Shown in pieces: positions 1-7,192 of a stretch of DNA of 12,237 bases (positions within the stretch are counted from its first letter, which is position 1; each line of letters begins with the position of its first letter). The stretch spans positions 1 through 12,237 of the forward strand of contig URZN01000012.1 of the NCBI GenBank assembly GCA_900552345.1. Reading direction: 5' to 3'. Origin of the DNA: an uncultured Collinsella sp. Lineage in GTDB: Bacteria; Actinomycetota; Coriobacteriia; Coriobacteriales; Coriobacteriaceae. The notes under the pieces were generated by a model. That model made no database searches. It saw only the letters and a program-made list of their open reading frames with translations, and was not told the DNA's origin. A program made the position numbers and the translations under genes.

Positions 1-37
1 CCGGTCTCGTGGGCTCGGAGATGTGTATAAGAGACAG
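1..37 (+). other. Nextera read-2 sequencing adapter (non-genomic)
   Basis: Bases 4-37 match the 34-nt Illumina Nextera read-2 adapter as I know it, and bases 19-37 are the 19-bp Tn5 mosaic end AGATGTGTATAAGAGACAG. Bases 1-3 are probably the last three bases of the i7 index. This is library artefact that survived trimming and marks a contig end. Genomic sequence begins at 38. The apparent Met-Tyr-Lys-Arg-Gln start at 23 is adapter translation, not protein. Confidence 0.97.
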
Positions 38-490
38 GTCTTTGTCGGCGGCACCGGCGAGTCCGTCGACCAGGCCGTCGAGCGCATCAAGCTCATCATC
101 AAGGTTCCCGAGCCGGGCGAGGAGTACACCGGTCGCGTGGTCTCCATCCAACCGTTCGGTGCCTTCGTGAACCTGCTGCCCGGTAAGGACGGCCTGCTGC
201 ACATCTCCCGCGTCGCCAAGGGCCGCGTGGAGAAGGTCGAGGACGTCCTCAACGTGGGCGACGAGGTCAAGGTCGTCGTCATCGAGGTCGACGATCGCGG
301 CAAGATCTCGCTCGATCGTCTCGACAAGCCCGAGGCCCCGGCTCGCGCCGAGGGTGCCTCCGAGGGCGACGGCGAGCACTTCCAGCGTCGTGAGCGTCCG
401 CGTCGCGAGCGCTCCGAGCGCAACGACCGTCCGCGCCGTCCCGGTGACAACGGAGGCCGCAAGCCCCGCCGTCACCACGACGCCGAGTAA
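38..490 (+). CDS. pnp: Polyribonucleotide nucleotidyltransferase (PNPase), C-terminal fragment
   Basis: PNPase degrades RNA 3' to 5' by phosphorolysis, releasing nucleoside diphosphates, as a cytoplasmic trimer. Only the last 150 residues are present because the contig starts inside the gene; the two RNase PH-like catalytic domains, roughly 600 residues, are missing. Visible are the end of the KH domain (fragment residues 1-22, GG-T-GESVDQAVERIK), an S1 RNA-binding domain (about 25-95, with GRVVSIQPFGAFV and DGLLHIS), and an Arg/Glu/Pro-rich tail (about 96-150) that should be disordered and basic and may add RNA binding. The stop TAA at 488-490 is followed 23 nt later by a terminator, so this is the end of its transcription unit. 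The identity rests on the KH-S1 order and the S1 sequence; other S1 proteins fit less well because of the KH remnant. Confidence 0.93.
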   Translation, partial: VFVGGTGESVDQAVERIKLIIKVPEPGEEYTGRVVSIQPFGAFVNLLPGKDGLLHISRVAKGRVEKVEDVLNVGDEVKVVVIEVDDRGKISLDRLDKPEAPARAEGASEGDGEHFQRRERPRRERSERNDRPRRPGDNGGRKPRRHHDAE

Positions 491-513
491 CAGCCGCATA
501 TAATCAGCTCAAC

Positions 514-545
514 AAGGGCGACTCCGGACGGGGGTCGCCCTTTTG
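514..545 (+). terminator. Intrinsic terminator after pnp
   Basis: The arms AAGGGCGAC (514-522) and GTCGCCCTT (534-542) are perfectly complementary. The stem extends inward by T523-G533, C524-G532 and C525-G531 to a five-base loop, and the 3' arm runs into TTTT (541-544). It separates pnp from rnj. Confidence 0.88.
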
Positions 546-741
546 CTATTCCCGGCGGGATAGACCGGTTCAGATGGGGCTTTGATGCATGGGTGGTCTG
601 TTGTTGTGCAAATGGGTATCATACTGAGGTTATTGCTTCGACTCTGCGATGCATTGTTGTACGTTCCCGGCGGCCGGTTTGCCAGAAGCGCCCCGTCGGT
701 TGTTTCAGACCCGTTTCGAAGAAAGGAAACAACACTCACCT
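546..741 (+). other. pnp-rnj intergenic region; promoter not clearly identified
   Basis: The rnj-ftsK-rodZ block should start here because pnp ends in a terminator. I see no convincing sigma-70 promoter. The best -10 candidate is TATCAT at 617-622, but there is no recognisable -35 16-18 bp upstream. An ATG at 649 opens an in-frame 31-codon extension of rnj, but it has no Shine-Dalgarno and its product does not resemble an RNase J N-terminus. The 3' end of the region holds the inverted repeat described separately. Confidence 0.5.
699..733 (+). promoter_or_regulatory. Inverted repeat enclosing the rnj Shine-Dalgarno region
   Basis: GTTGTTTC (699-706) and GAAACAAC (726-733) are a perfect 8-bp inverted repeat separated by 19 nt. 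The purine-rich AAAGGAAA (722-729), the only plausible ribosome binding site for the ATG at 742, straddles the loop and the 3' arm. In RNA the hairpin would partly occlude it. A smaller competing stem, TTTC (714-717) with GAAA (721-724), lies in the loop. A regulatory role is inferred only. Confidence 0.4.
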
Positions 742-2412
742 ATGGCAGCTAAAAAATCATCTCCCTTGAAGATCATCCCGCTCGGCGGCCTTGATGGCAT
801 CGGCAAGAACATGACAGTCTTCGAGTGCGGCGACGACATGGTGCTCGTCGACGCTGGCCTCATGTTCCCCGACGACTCGCAGCCCGGTATCGACCTGGTG
901 CTTCCGGATTACACCTACGTTCTGGAGAATGAGGAAAAGCTCCGCGGCATCATCGTTACTCACGGCCACGAGGACCACACCGGTTCGCTTCCGTATCTGC
1001 TGCAGGACCTCAACAACAAGGTGCCCATCTTCTCGAGCAAGCTGACGCTCGGCTTTATCGAGGGTAAGCTCTCCGAGTTCCGTATTCGTGCACCCAAGTT
1101 CCGTGAGGTCAAGGGCGGCAGCCACGTCAATTTGGGTGGCATCTCGCTCGACTTCTTCTCGATGACGCACTCCATCCCGGGCGCTCTGGGCGTGTTCATC
1201 CGCACCAACCAGGGCACCGTTATGCACACCGGCGACTTTAAGCTCGACCAGACGCCTATCGACGGCGTCACGCCCGATTATGCCGCTATCAGCCGCTTTG
1301 CCAAGCAGGGCATCGACCTGCTGTTGTCCGATTCCACCAACGCCACGGTTCCCGGCTTTACCAAGTCCGAGGCCGAGGTTGGCCCCAATCTGCTGCATGC
1401 CATCAAGAATGCTCCGGGCCGCGTGTTCGTCGCGTCGTTCTCGAGCCACATCCATCGTCTGCAGCAGATCTGCGACGCCGCCCGCAAGTGCGGCCGCAAG
1501 GTCGTCGTGACCGGTCGTTCCATGCTCACCAACACCCGCGTGGCGCGCGAGCTCGGTTATCTCAACATCGATGATGCCGATATCATCGATGCTTTCGATA
1601 TCGACAACCTGCCCGACGATAAGATCGTCGTCATGTGCACCGGTTCGCAGGGCGAGCCTCTGTCGGCCCTTTCGCGCATGGCCAACGGCGAGCACAAGAC
1701 GCTCTCCATCCACGAGGGCGATACCGTCATCCTCTCGGCAACGCCGGTCCCCGGTAACGAGAAGGCCGTTCAGCAGGTCGTCAACAGCCTCGCCAAGCTT
1801 GGCTGCGACGTGTGGGATAAGAACCGCGCCCTCGTTCACGTTTCGGGTCACGGTAGCCAGGAGGAGCTCAAGCTCCTGATGGCCATGGCCAAGCCTACGT
1901 ACTTTATGCCGGTCCACGGCGAGGCCGTGCATCTGCGCGCCCATGCCCAGCTTGCCCGTAAGATGGGCATCAAGGATGATCATATCTTTATCCTCGACAA
2001 CGGAGATACGCTCGAGATGCGTGGCGGTATCGTTAAACGCGGTACGCCCGTCGAGTCCGGCGTCGTCTACGTCGACGGCCTGCGTATCGGCGATACCGAC
2101 CCCATCGTTCTGCGCGATCGTCAGAAGCTTGCCAACGACGGTATGGTCACGGCTGTCGCTATCGTTTCGCTCAAGCACAAGAAGATCGAGGCCATCGAGT
2201 TCTCGGGCCGCGGCGTCTCCTTTGCCATCGACGACCAGTTCTCCGATGACGCCTCGGCGTCCATCATGAAGACGATCGAGAAGGGCAAGTTCAGCTTTAC
2301 GAGCAGCGGTTCCGATGCTATTCGCAAGGCCGTGCGCGACTCGCTCTCTAACTTTATCTGGAGCCGTACCCGCACTCGTCCGATGATCATCCCGGTCGTC
2401 ATGGAGGTTTAG
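742..2412 (+). CDS. rnj: Ribonuclease J (metallo-beta-lactamase/beta-CASP RNase)
   Basis: RNase J is a zinc-dependent 5'-3' exoribonuclease and endonuclease that matures rRNA and degrades mRNA in bacteria without a dominant RNase E. The 556-residue length is typical of the family. The metal-binding core is intact: HGHEDH (residues 74-79), His143 in HSIPG, Asp165 in HTGDFK. The beta-CASP part has SHIHR (235-239) and TGSQGEPLSALSRM, and HVSGHGSQEE (from 366) supplies the last catalytic His motif. A C-terminal domain of about 100 residues follows. The ATG at 742 is chosen because MAAKK leads directly into the conserved IIPLGGLDGIGKN strand and AAAGGA lies 14 nt upstream; the longer reading from 649 lacks a ribosome site. 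ftsK starts one base after the stop, so the two are probably co-translated. The J1/J2 distinction cannot be made here. Confidence 0.96.
   Translation: MAAKKSSPLKIIPLGGLDGIGKNMTVFECGDDMVLVDAGLMFPDDSQPGIDLVLPDYTYVLENEEKLRGIIVTHGHEDHTGSLPYLLQDLNNKVPIFSSKLTLGFIEGKLSEFRIRAPKFREVKGGSHVNLGGISLDFFSMTHSIPGALGVFIRTNQGTVMHTGDFKLDQTPIDGVTPDYAAISRFAKQGIDLLLSDSTNATVPGFTKSEAEVGPNLLHAIKNAPGRVFVASFSSHIHRLQQICDAARKCGRKVVVTGRSMLTNTRVARELGYLNIDDADIIDAFDIDNLPDDKIVVMCTGSQGEPLSALSRMANGEHKTLSIHEGDTVILSATPVPGNEKAVQQVVNSLAKLGCDVWDKNRALVHVSGHGSQEELKLLMAMAKPTYFMPVHGEAVHLRAHAQLARKMGIKDDHIFILDNGDTLEMRGGIVKRGTPVESGVVYVDGLRIGDTDPIVLRDRQKLANDGMVTAVAIVSLKHKKIEAIEFSGRGVSFAIDDQFSDDASASIMKTIEKGKFSFTSSGSDAIRKAVRDSLSNFIWSRTRTRPMIIPVVMEV
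2403..2407 (+). promoter_or_regulatory. Ribosome binding site fixing the TTG start of ftsK
   Basis: GGAGG at 2403-2407 lies inside the last codons of rnj and is 6 nt from the TTG at 2414. No in-frame ATG or GTG with comparable spacing exists nearby, so the TTG start is preferred. Start and stop are separated by one base, suggesting translational coupling to rnj. Confidence 0.8.
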
Positions 2413-2413
2413 T

Positions 2414-5194
2414 TTGGCGCGCGGATCTGCACAAAACGCCAAAGGCAATAAAGCCAACAACCAACCGGCATCTGCTAAGGGTGCCGGTTCCCATCTTCGT
2501 GCCAATAAGGGCCACGAGGCCGAGTTCGACGATTTCGAGCCCCTGGTCGAGTCTTCGGCCAACCGCGATATCGCCGGCGTGGTCATTGCCGTTTTGGCGA
2601 TTGCGTCCTTCATTGCCGTGATTTCGCCGGCGACCGCACCCGTTACGGCTGCGGTTGCCGGTTTCTACCACCTGGGCTTTGGCCTGGGCGCCTACGTGCT
2701 GCCGATCGTCATTTTGCTCTTTGCCGCCACGCTCTTTTTAGGCGAGGACTCGCCGCTCAACGTGCGCTCTGTTGCGGGTGGCGCCGTGGTCTTTATCGCC
2801 GTCGTCTCCATTCTTTCGCTGATGGTACCGGGGACGAGCGACTCGTGCGACCTTATGTTCACGCCGCATAACCTGTCCGCCTCGGGTGGTTACATCGGTG
2901 CGTTTATTGCGAGTGCGCTGCAGAATGCCCTGGGTAAGCCTATCGCGATGGTGGTCCTGTTGGGTCTGGCCGTCGTCGGCTTTGTCATCATCGGCTTTTC
3001 GGTGGGCGGCGTTTTACGCTCTGCCCGCGACCGTGCGGCCGATTTTGCCGAGCGCCGTCGTGCCGACGTCAACGCGAGTCCGTGGGGTGACGACGAAGCT
3101 CTGTCGGTGCCCGGCGTTGCCCGTCCGCACCTGAGCATTCTTCGTCAAAAGGGCTCTGATGCTGCCGTGACCACGGTCATGGGCAACGATGCGGACCCGG
3201 TTTTGGACGATGAAGACGAGGACGAGGATCCGTTTGTCGACGTGTCCGATGCCGTGGAGGCCGAGCGCGCCAAGACGACGCTGCTGCCGCGCCGTCATGC
3301 CAAGAAGGGCAAGACGGCTCCCAAACTCAATACGAGTGAGCCCGACCCGTCTTGGTCCGAGAGCGAGATTGAGCTTACTGAGAGTGATGACGAGGACGAC
3401 GAGTCTCCGCTCGAGACTGCTAAAACAACCTTGCTGCCGCGACGTCGGGCAAAGCGCGGTCAGGTAACCGGTCAGCTTTCGATGGAGGACGATCCGGACA
3501 AGGTCGACGAGTCCGAGCCGCCGTTTGCCGTTAATCCCGTCTCGGCCGCCCCTCAAATTCCTGATTTCCTCAAGCATCCCAAGGTTGCCGATGCGTCTGT
3601 TGCGACTGCTGCCGAAATGACTGCCGCCAGCGATGGGGGAGCGGGCGGTGCTTCCGCTGATACCGAGGGCGAAGAAGAGGACGGCTTTAAGCTTCCGCCG
3701 CTCGAAATCCTGCATGCAAACCCCCAGTCCGCTTCTGCCGCGTCTTCGGACAAGGAGCTGGAACAGACCGCCGAGTCGTTGCAGTCCACGCTGCTTGAGT
3801 TTGGCCGTAGCGCTCGCGTTGTCGGCTGGATTGCCGGTCCCACGGTGACGACCTTTAAGCTGCAGCCCGGCGAGGGCGAGCGCGTGAGCAAGATTTCGAG
3901 CCTTGAGGACGACATCGCGCTGTCGCTTGCTGCTCAGTCCGTGCGTATCTTTGCGCCGATTCCCGGCACCTCGCTCGTGGGTATCGAGATTCCCAATCGC
4001 AAGCGTCAGAACGTCAACTTGGGCGACGTGCTGCCCTATGTTAAGGGCGGTCCGCTCGAGCTTGCCATCGGCCGCGACGCAGAGGGCACGCCGGTCGTCG
4101 CTGACCTCGCCAAGATGCCCCACCTGCTGATCGCCGGTACCACGGGTTCCGGTAAGTCGGTCATGATCAACTCCATCATCACGACCCTGCTCATGCGCGC
4201 GCTCCCCGAGGACGTTCGCTTGATCATGGTCGACCCCAAGCGCGTCGAGCTCGCAGGTTATAACGGCCTTCCGCATCTTTACGTGCCCGTAGTGACCGAG
4301 CCCAAGCAGGCCGCGAGTGCCTTGCAGTGGGCGGTGTCCGAGATGGAACGCCGCCTGAAGGTCTTCGAGCGCCTGAACGTGCGTAAGATCTCGACCTATA
4401 ACGAAAAGCAGGCCGCCGGCGAGTTTGAGCATTACGATAACCCGCCGCAAAAGATGCCCTACCTGGTCATCATCATCGACGAGCTTTCGGACCTGATGAT
4501 GGTTGCCGGCAAGGACGTCGAGGCGTCGATTGTGCGTATCGCCCAGCTGGGCCGTGCCGCCGGTATCCACCTTATCGTGGCGACCCAGCGTCCGAGCTCT
4601 AACGTGGTGACGGGTCTCATCAAGGCAAACATTACCAACCGTATCGCCTTCAACGTCGCAACGGGCATCGACTCCCGCGTCATCATTGACCAGATGGGTG
4701 CCGAAAAGCTCACCGGCTTGGGTGACATGCTGTTCTCTAAGGTCGACTGGGGCAAGCCCCGCCGTATCCAGGGCTGCTTTGTTTCGGATGACGAGATCAA
4801 CGAAATTGTCGAGTTCGTCAAGTCGCAAAGCGAACCCGACTACCACGAGGAGATCCTGTCGGCTGTGGCACCTGCCTCCATGTCCATGGCAGGTGGCGGC
4901 GGCATCGTGCGCACCGGCGTTGCCGAGCCTCAGGACGACGATCCGCTTATCTGGGAAGCCGCTCATATTGTGGTGGAATCGCAGCTGGGCTCCACATCTG
5001 GCCTGCAACGCCGCCTGAAGGTTGGCTATGCGCGCGCCGGGCGTATTATGGACATGCTGGAAGAAAAGGGTGTCGTCGGACCGCCCGACGGTTCCAAGCC
5101 GCGCGAGGTCCTGCTGGATGAAGAAGGCCTTGCCGCGCTGGAATCCGTCGACGCCGAGATGGCACGTGAAGATCGTGAGTTTGGAGGATTCTGA
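2414..5194 (+). CDS. ftsK: FtsK/SpoIIIE-family DNA translocase
   Basis: This is a membrane-anchored, ATP-driven double-stranded DNA pump that clears chromosome ends from the division septum. The 926-residue protein has the full layout. Four or more hydrophobic segments lie between about residues 50 and 200. A long acidic, disordered linker (about 205-425) contains a duplicated motif described separately. The FtsK alpha region covers about 429-560. The RecA-like motor has Walker A GTTGSGKS (575-582) and Walker B IIIDELSD (Asp689, Glu690). A C-terminal winged-helix gamma domain (about 843-905, from DDPLIW) would read polar DNA sequences. The start is TTG with GGAGG upstream. Its stop TGA overlaps the ATG of the next gene by one base. 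Whether it works at vegetative septa or in a specialised role cannot be told from sequence. Confidence 0.96.
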   Translation: MARGSAQNAKGNKANNQPASAKGAGSHLRANKGHEAEFDDFEPLVESSANRDIAGVVIAVLAIASFIAVISPATAPVTAAVAGFYHLGFGLGAYVLPIVILLFAATLFLGEDSPLNVRSVAGGAVVFIAVVSILSLMVPGTSDSCDLMFTPHNLSASGGYIGAFIASALQNALGKPIAMVVLLGLAVVGFVIIGFSVGGVLRSARDRAADFAERRRADVNASPWGDDEALSVPGVARPHLSILRQKGSDAAVTTVMGNDADPVLDDEDEDEDPFVDVSDAVEAERAKTTLLPRRHAKKGKTAPKLNTSEPDPSWSESEIELTESDDEDDESPLETAKTTLLPRRRAKRGQVTGQLSMEDDPDKVDESEPPFAVNPVSAAPQIPDFLKHPKVADASVATAAEMTAASDGGAGGASADTEGEEEDGFKLPPLEILHANPQSASAASSDKELEQTAESLQSTLLEFGRSARVVGWIAGPTVTTFKLQPGEGERVSKISSLEDDIALSLAAQSVRIFAPIPGTSLVGIEIPNRKRQNVNLGDVLPYVKGGPLELAIGRDAEGTPVVADLAKMPHLLIAGTTGSGKSVMINSIITTLLMRALPEDVRLIMVDPKRVELAGYNGLPHLYVPVVTEPKQAASALQWAVSEMERRLKVFERLNVRKISTYNEKQAAGEFEHYDNPPQKMPYLVIIIDELSDLMMVAGKDVEASIVRIAQLGRAAGIHLIVATQRPSSNVVTGLIKANITNRIAFNVATGIDSRVIIDQMGAEKLTGLGDMLFSKVDWGKPRRIQGCFVSDDEINEIVEFVKSQSEPDYHEEILSAVAPASMSMAGGGGIVRTGVAEPQDDDPLIWEAAHIVVESQLGSTSGLQRRLKVGYARAGRIMDMLEEKGVVGPPDGSKPREVLLDEEGLAALESVDAEMAREDREFGGF
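3269..3463 (+). repeat. Duplicated AKTTLLPRR(H/R)AK(K/R)G motif in the FtsK linker
   Basis: The coding segments 3269-3313 (residues 286-300, AKTTLLPRRHAKKGK) and 3419-3463 (residues 336-350, AKTTLLPRRRAKRGQ) encode nearly the same basic peptide exactly 50 residues apart. Each follows a run of Asp/Glu. Synonymous codons differ between the copies (for example ACGACGCTG against ACAACCTTG), so the peptide rather than the DNA appears conserved. Function unknown. Confidence 0.85.
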
Positions 5195-6642
5195 TGGCTG
5201 CACGCTTTGGTGACATGCTGCTCGAGCAGCGTCGCCGAATGGGCCTTTCCATTCAGCAGGTCGCCAACACCATCAAAATCAGGCCGCAGATCATCGAGTT
5301 TTTCGAGAATGGCAATTTTGCATCGATGCCTCCGCGCGGCTATGCGCAGGGCATGATTTCGAGCTATGCGCGCTTTTTGGGCCTCAATCCGCGGGAGGTC
5401 GTCAACGCTTATTTTGACGATCTGATGGCATATGAGCGCGAGACGTCGCAGCAGGGCGGTCGTTTTCAGGACGCCGCCGGCCACGTCAATTCGCGATCCT
5501 CGGTCGACAACGGCCGTTTCCTGATGGTTCAGGGCGGGCGTTCGACGCGTTACGGCCAGCGCCCTCAACAGGCTGGTTATGTTACCGAGACGGGCTCGAG
5601 CGAGGAGATTCGTTCCCAGCGCGATCGTTTTCGCAGCACGCCGGCGCCCGAGGAGCGCGCACTCCCCGCTGCCCGCGGTGTCGCACGAGACCCTCGTGCC
5701 GGCTACGGCGATGGTGGTTATTCCGATCGCGGGTACCGTGACGTTTCTTCCGGCCGTCCGCGCGGCGGCTATGCAGACGCCGATACTACGCAGGTGACGC
5801 CTCGCCTTCGATCTCAGTCACAGCCTTATAGCCAGCGCTCCTCAGCGCCTCGTTCGGGCCAGCGCAACTACCAGGGTCGCGGCGAGCTCGCCCTCCGCTC
5901 AGGCCAGCGCAATATGCAGCGCCAGGGTAGTTATCGCGGACGTTCCGACTATAACCGCGGTCGTATGCCCCAAGGCACCGGTCGCGGTGGTTCCAATCGT
6001 GGACGCGGCGGTGGGCGTGCTCCCCAGAACAACGGTCTCGATCCTCGTATCGTTTACGCCGGTATCGGTGCCGTGGCGCTGCTACTGATCGTGCTCATCG
6101 TGGTGCTCCTGCGTGGCTGCGGCTCCTCGGCTCCCGAGTCGACGCCCGAGACACCCGTTGCCACCAAGACAACGACTAAGAAGTCTTCCAAGAAGACCGA
6201 ATCCGTCGATGAGGACGAAGATACCGCTAAGACGACGGCCAAGAAGGAGGAGAACGAGGTCACAAAGGTCAAGATCTCCGTTGCCAAGGGCAAGACTGCT
6301 TGGATTGAGGTCAAGGTTGATGGCAAGTCGGTCTATGGCGCCCAGGCGACCGGCCCCTTTGAGCAGGAATACACGCCCGAGTCCTCGATCGAGATCACCA
6401 CGTCAAAGCCTTCCGATGTCACCGTTACCAAGAACGGCGAAAAGGTCCGCTACGACACTAAGACGTCGGGCGTGGCACGCGTGACGATCACCGTTCCCAA
6501 GAAGGAGACGACCGAGTCCAAGGACGGCGAGAGCACTGACGGCACCGATGGCACCGACGCCCAGTCCACGGACGGCACCGATACCGCCACCGACGGTCAA
6601 ACGACGACCGATTCTACCGATTATTCGTACGACAGCTACTAA
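5194..6642 (+). CDS. rodZ: RodZ-like helix-turn-helix membrane protein with DUF4115 domain
   Basis: RodZ-type proteins carry a cytoplasmic helix-turn-helix that contacts the MreB cytoskeleton, one membrane helix and an extracytoplasmic domain, and help set cell shape. Here an HTH_25-like domain covers about residues 4-75 (LLEQRRRMGLSIQQVANTI and the RGYAQGMISSYARFLGL stretch). A 200-residue Arg/Gly/Ser/Tyr-rich linker follows, then one transmembrane helix (286-306). A Lys/Thr/Glu-rich stalk leads to a DUF4115-like beta domain (about 357-435), and a low-complexity Thr/Asp/Gly tail runs to 482. RodZ is usually shorter, the difference being the linker and tail. ATG 5194 overlaps the ftsK stop and has GGAGG 6 nt upstream. 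The position after ftsK matches ymfM of Bacillus. RodZ identity is good by architecture; MreB partnership is inferred, as no mreB is in the window. Confidence 0.82.
   Translation: MAARFGDMLLEQRRRMGLSIQQVANTIKIRPQIIEFFENGNFASMPPRGYAQGMISSYARFLGLNPREVVNAYFDDLMAYERETSQQGGRFQDAAGHVNSRSSVDNGRFLMVQGGRSTRYGQRPQQAGYVTETGSSEEIRSQRDRFRSTPAPEERALPAARGVARDPRAGYGDGGYSDRGYRDVSSGRPRGGYADADTTQVTPRLRSQSQPYSQRSSAPRSGQRNYQGRGELALRSGQRNMQRQGSYRGRSDYNRGRMPQGTGRGGSNRGRGGGRAPQNNGLDPRIVYAGIGAVALLLIVLIVVLLRGCGSSAPESTPETPVATKTTTKKSSKKTESVDEDEDTAKTTAKKEENEVTKVKISVAKGKTAWIEVKVDGKSVYGAQATGPFEQEYTPESSIEITTSKPSDVTVTKNGEKVRYDTKTSGVARVTITVPKKETTESKDGESTDGTDGTDAQSTDGTDTATDGQTTTDSTDYSYDSY
6535..6597 (+). repeat. Imperfect GACGGCACC repeats encoding a Thr-Asp-Gly tail
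   Basis: Tandem imperfect copies of a nine-base unit encode TDGTDGTDAQSTDGTD (residues 448-463) near the end of the RodZ-like protein. The acidic, Ser/Thr-rich tail ends in Tyr-Ser-Tyr-Asp-Ser-Tyr. The repeat is prone to length change by slippage and is predicted to be extracytoplasmic. Confidence 0.75.
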
Positions 6643-6668
6643 GCCGCTCGTAAGCGAAAGGATTACCC

Positions 6669-7166
6669 ATGGCTAAAGATTCCAGCTTCGACGTCGTGTC
6701 CGAGGTCAATATGCAGGAGGTCGACAATGCCTTCCAGCAGACCACGCGCGAGATTTCCCAGCGCTATGACCTGAAGGACTCCGGCGCCACCATCGAGCTT
6801 TCGAAGGGCGACAAGCTCTTTACGATCGGCGCCCCGGCCGACTTTGTCTCCAAGCAGATCATCGATGTCCTGAGCTCCAAGCTCATCAAGCGCGGCGTCG
6901 ATCTTAAGGCCGTGTCCTGGGATGCGCCTCAGGCTGCATCGGGCGGTACCGTGCGCGTGCTCGGTCACATCGTCGAGGGTATCGACCAGACGACCGCCAA
7001 GAAGATCAATAAGGACATCAAGGATCAGAAGCTCAAGGTCAAGGTGACGATTGAGGCCGACAAACTGCGTGTTTCCTCTGCTTCCAAGGATGCGCTGCAG
7101 ACCGTGATTCAGTTCCTGCGCGACCAGGACTACGGTCAGCCGCTGCAGTTCACCAACTACCGTTAA
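6669..7166 (+). CDS. yajQ: YajQ family nucleotide-binding protein
   Basis: YajQ proteins are small cytoplasmic proteins with two tandem ferredoxin-like folds that bind nucleotides or RNA; some members in Xanthomonas bind cyclic di-GMP. The function in this lineage is unknown. The 165-residue length fits the usual 160-165, and the sequence follows the family throughout: MAKDSSFDVVSEVNMQEVDNA at the start, YDLKDSGATIEL, IRV-type strands with KINKDIKDQKLKVK, and the ending RDQDYGQPLQFTNYR. ATG 6669 has AAAGGA 6 nt upstream. It lies 26 nt after rodZ and 26 nt before rimO without a visible promoter or terminator, so it is probably transcribed with them. Family assignment is firm; role is not. Confidence 0.95.
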   Translation: MAKDSSFDVVSEVNMQEVDNAFQQTTREISQRYDLKDSGATIELSKGDKLFTIGAPADFVSKQIIDVLSSKLIKRGVDLKAVSWDAPQAASGGTVRVLGHIVEGIDQTTAKKINKDIKDQKLKVKVTIEADKLRVSSASKDALQTVIQFLRDQDYGQPLQFTNYR

Positions 7167-7192
7167 TTCATTCGAAAGGACCGCTCTCCAAC

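Noticed and set aside
23..37. ATG start for the pnp fragment
   Set aside because: It lies within the sequencing adapter; pnp is truncated by the contig end and has no start here.
584..660. GATGCAT and TTGTTGT each occurring twice in the pnp-rnj gap
   Set aside because: Spacing between the two words differs in the two places (10 bases against overlap), so it is not a true repeat and is probably chance.
649..741. 31-residue N-terminal extension of RNase J
   Set aside because: No ribosome site, an unfamiliar sequence, and the ATG at 742 begins at the normal family N-terminus.
757..2613. 618-codon open frame on the minus strand, antisense to rnj and the start of ftsK
   Set aside because: It is the usual antisense shadow of a G/C-third-position biased gene. 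Its product is Asp/Val/Leu/Arg-rich without domains, while the + strand encodes an intact RNase J with all catalytic motifs.
3014..5203. 729-codon open frame on the minus strand, antisense to ftsK
   Set aside because: Same shadow effect; no recognisable domain and no ribosome site, and the FtsK motor is intact on the + strand.
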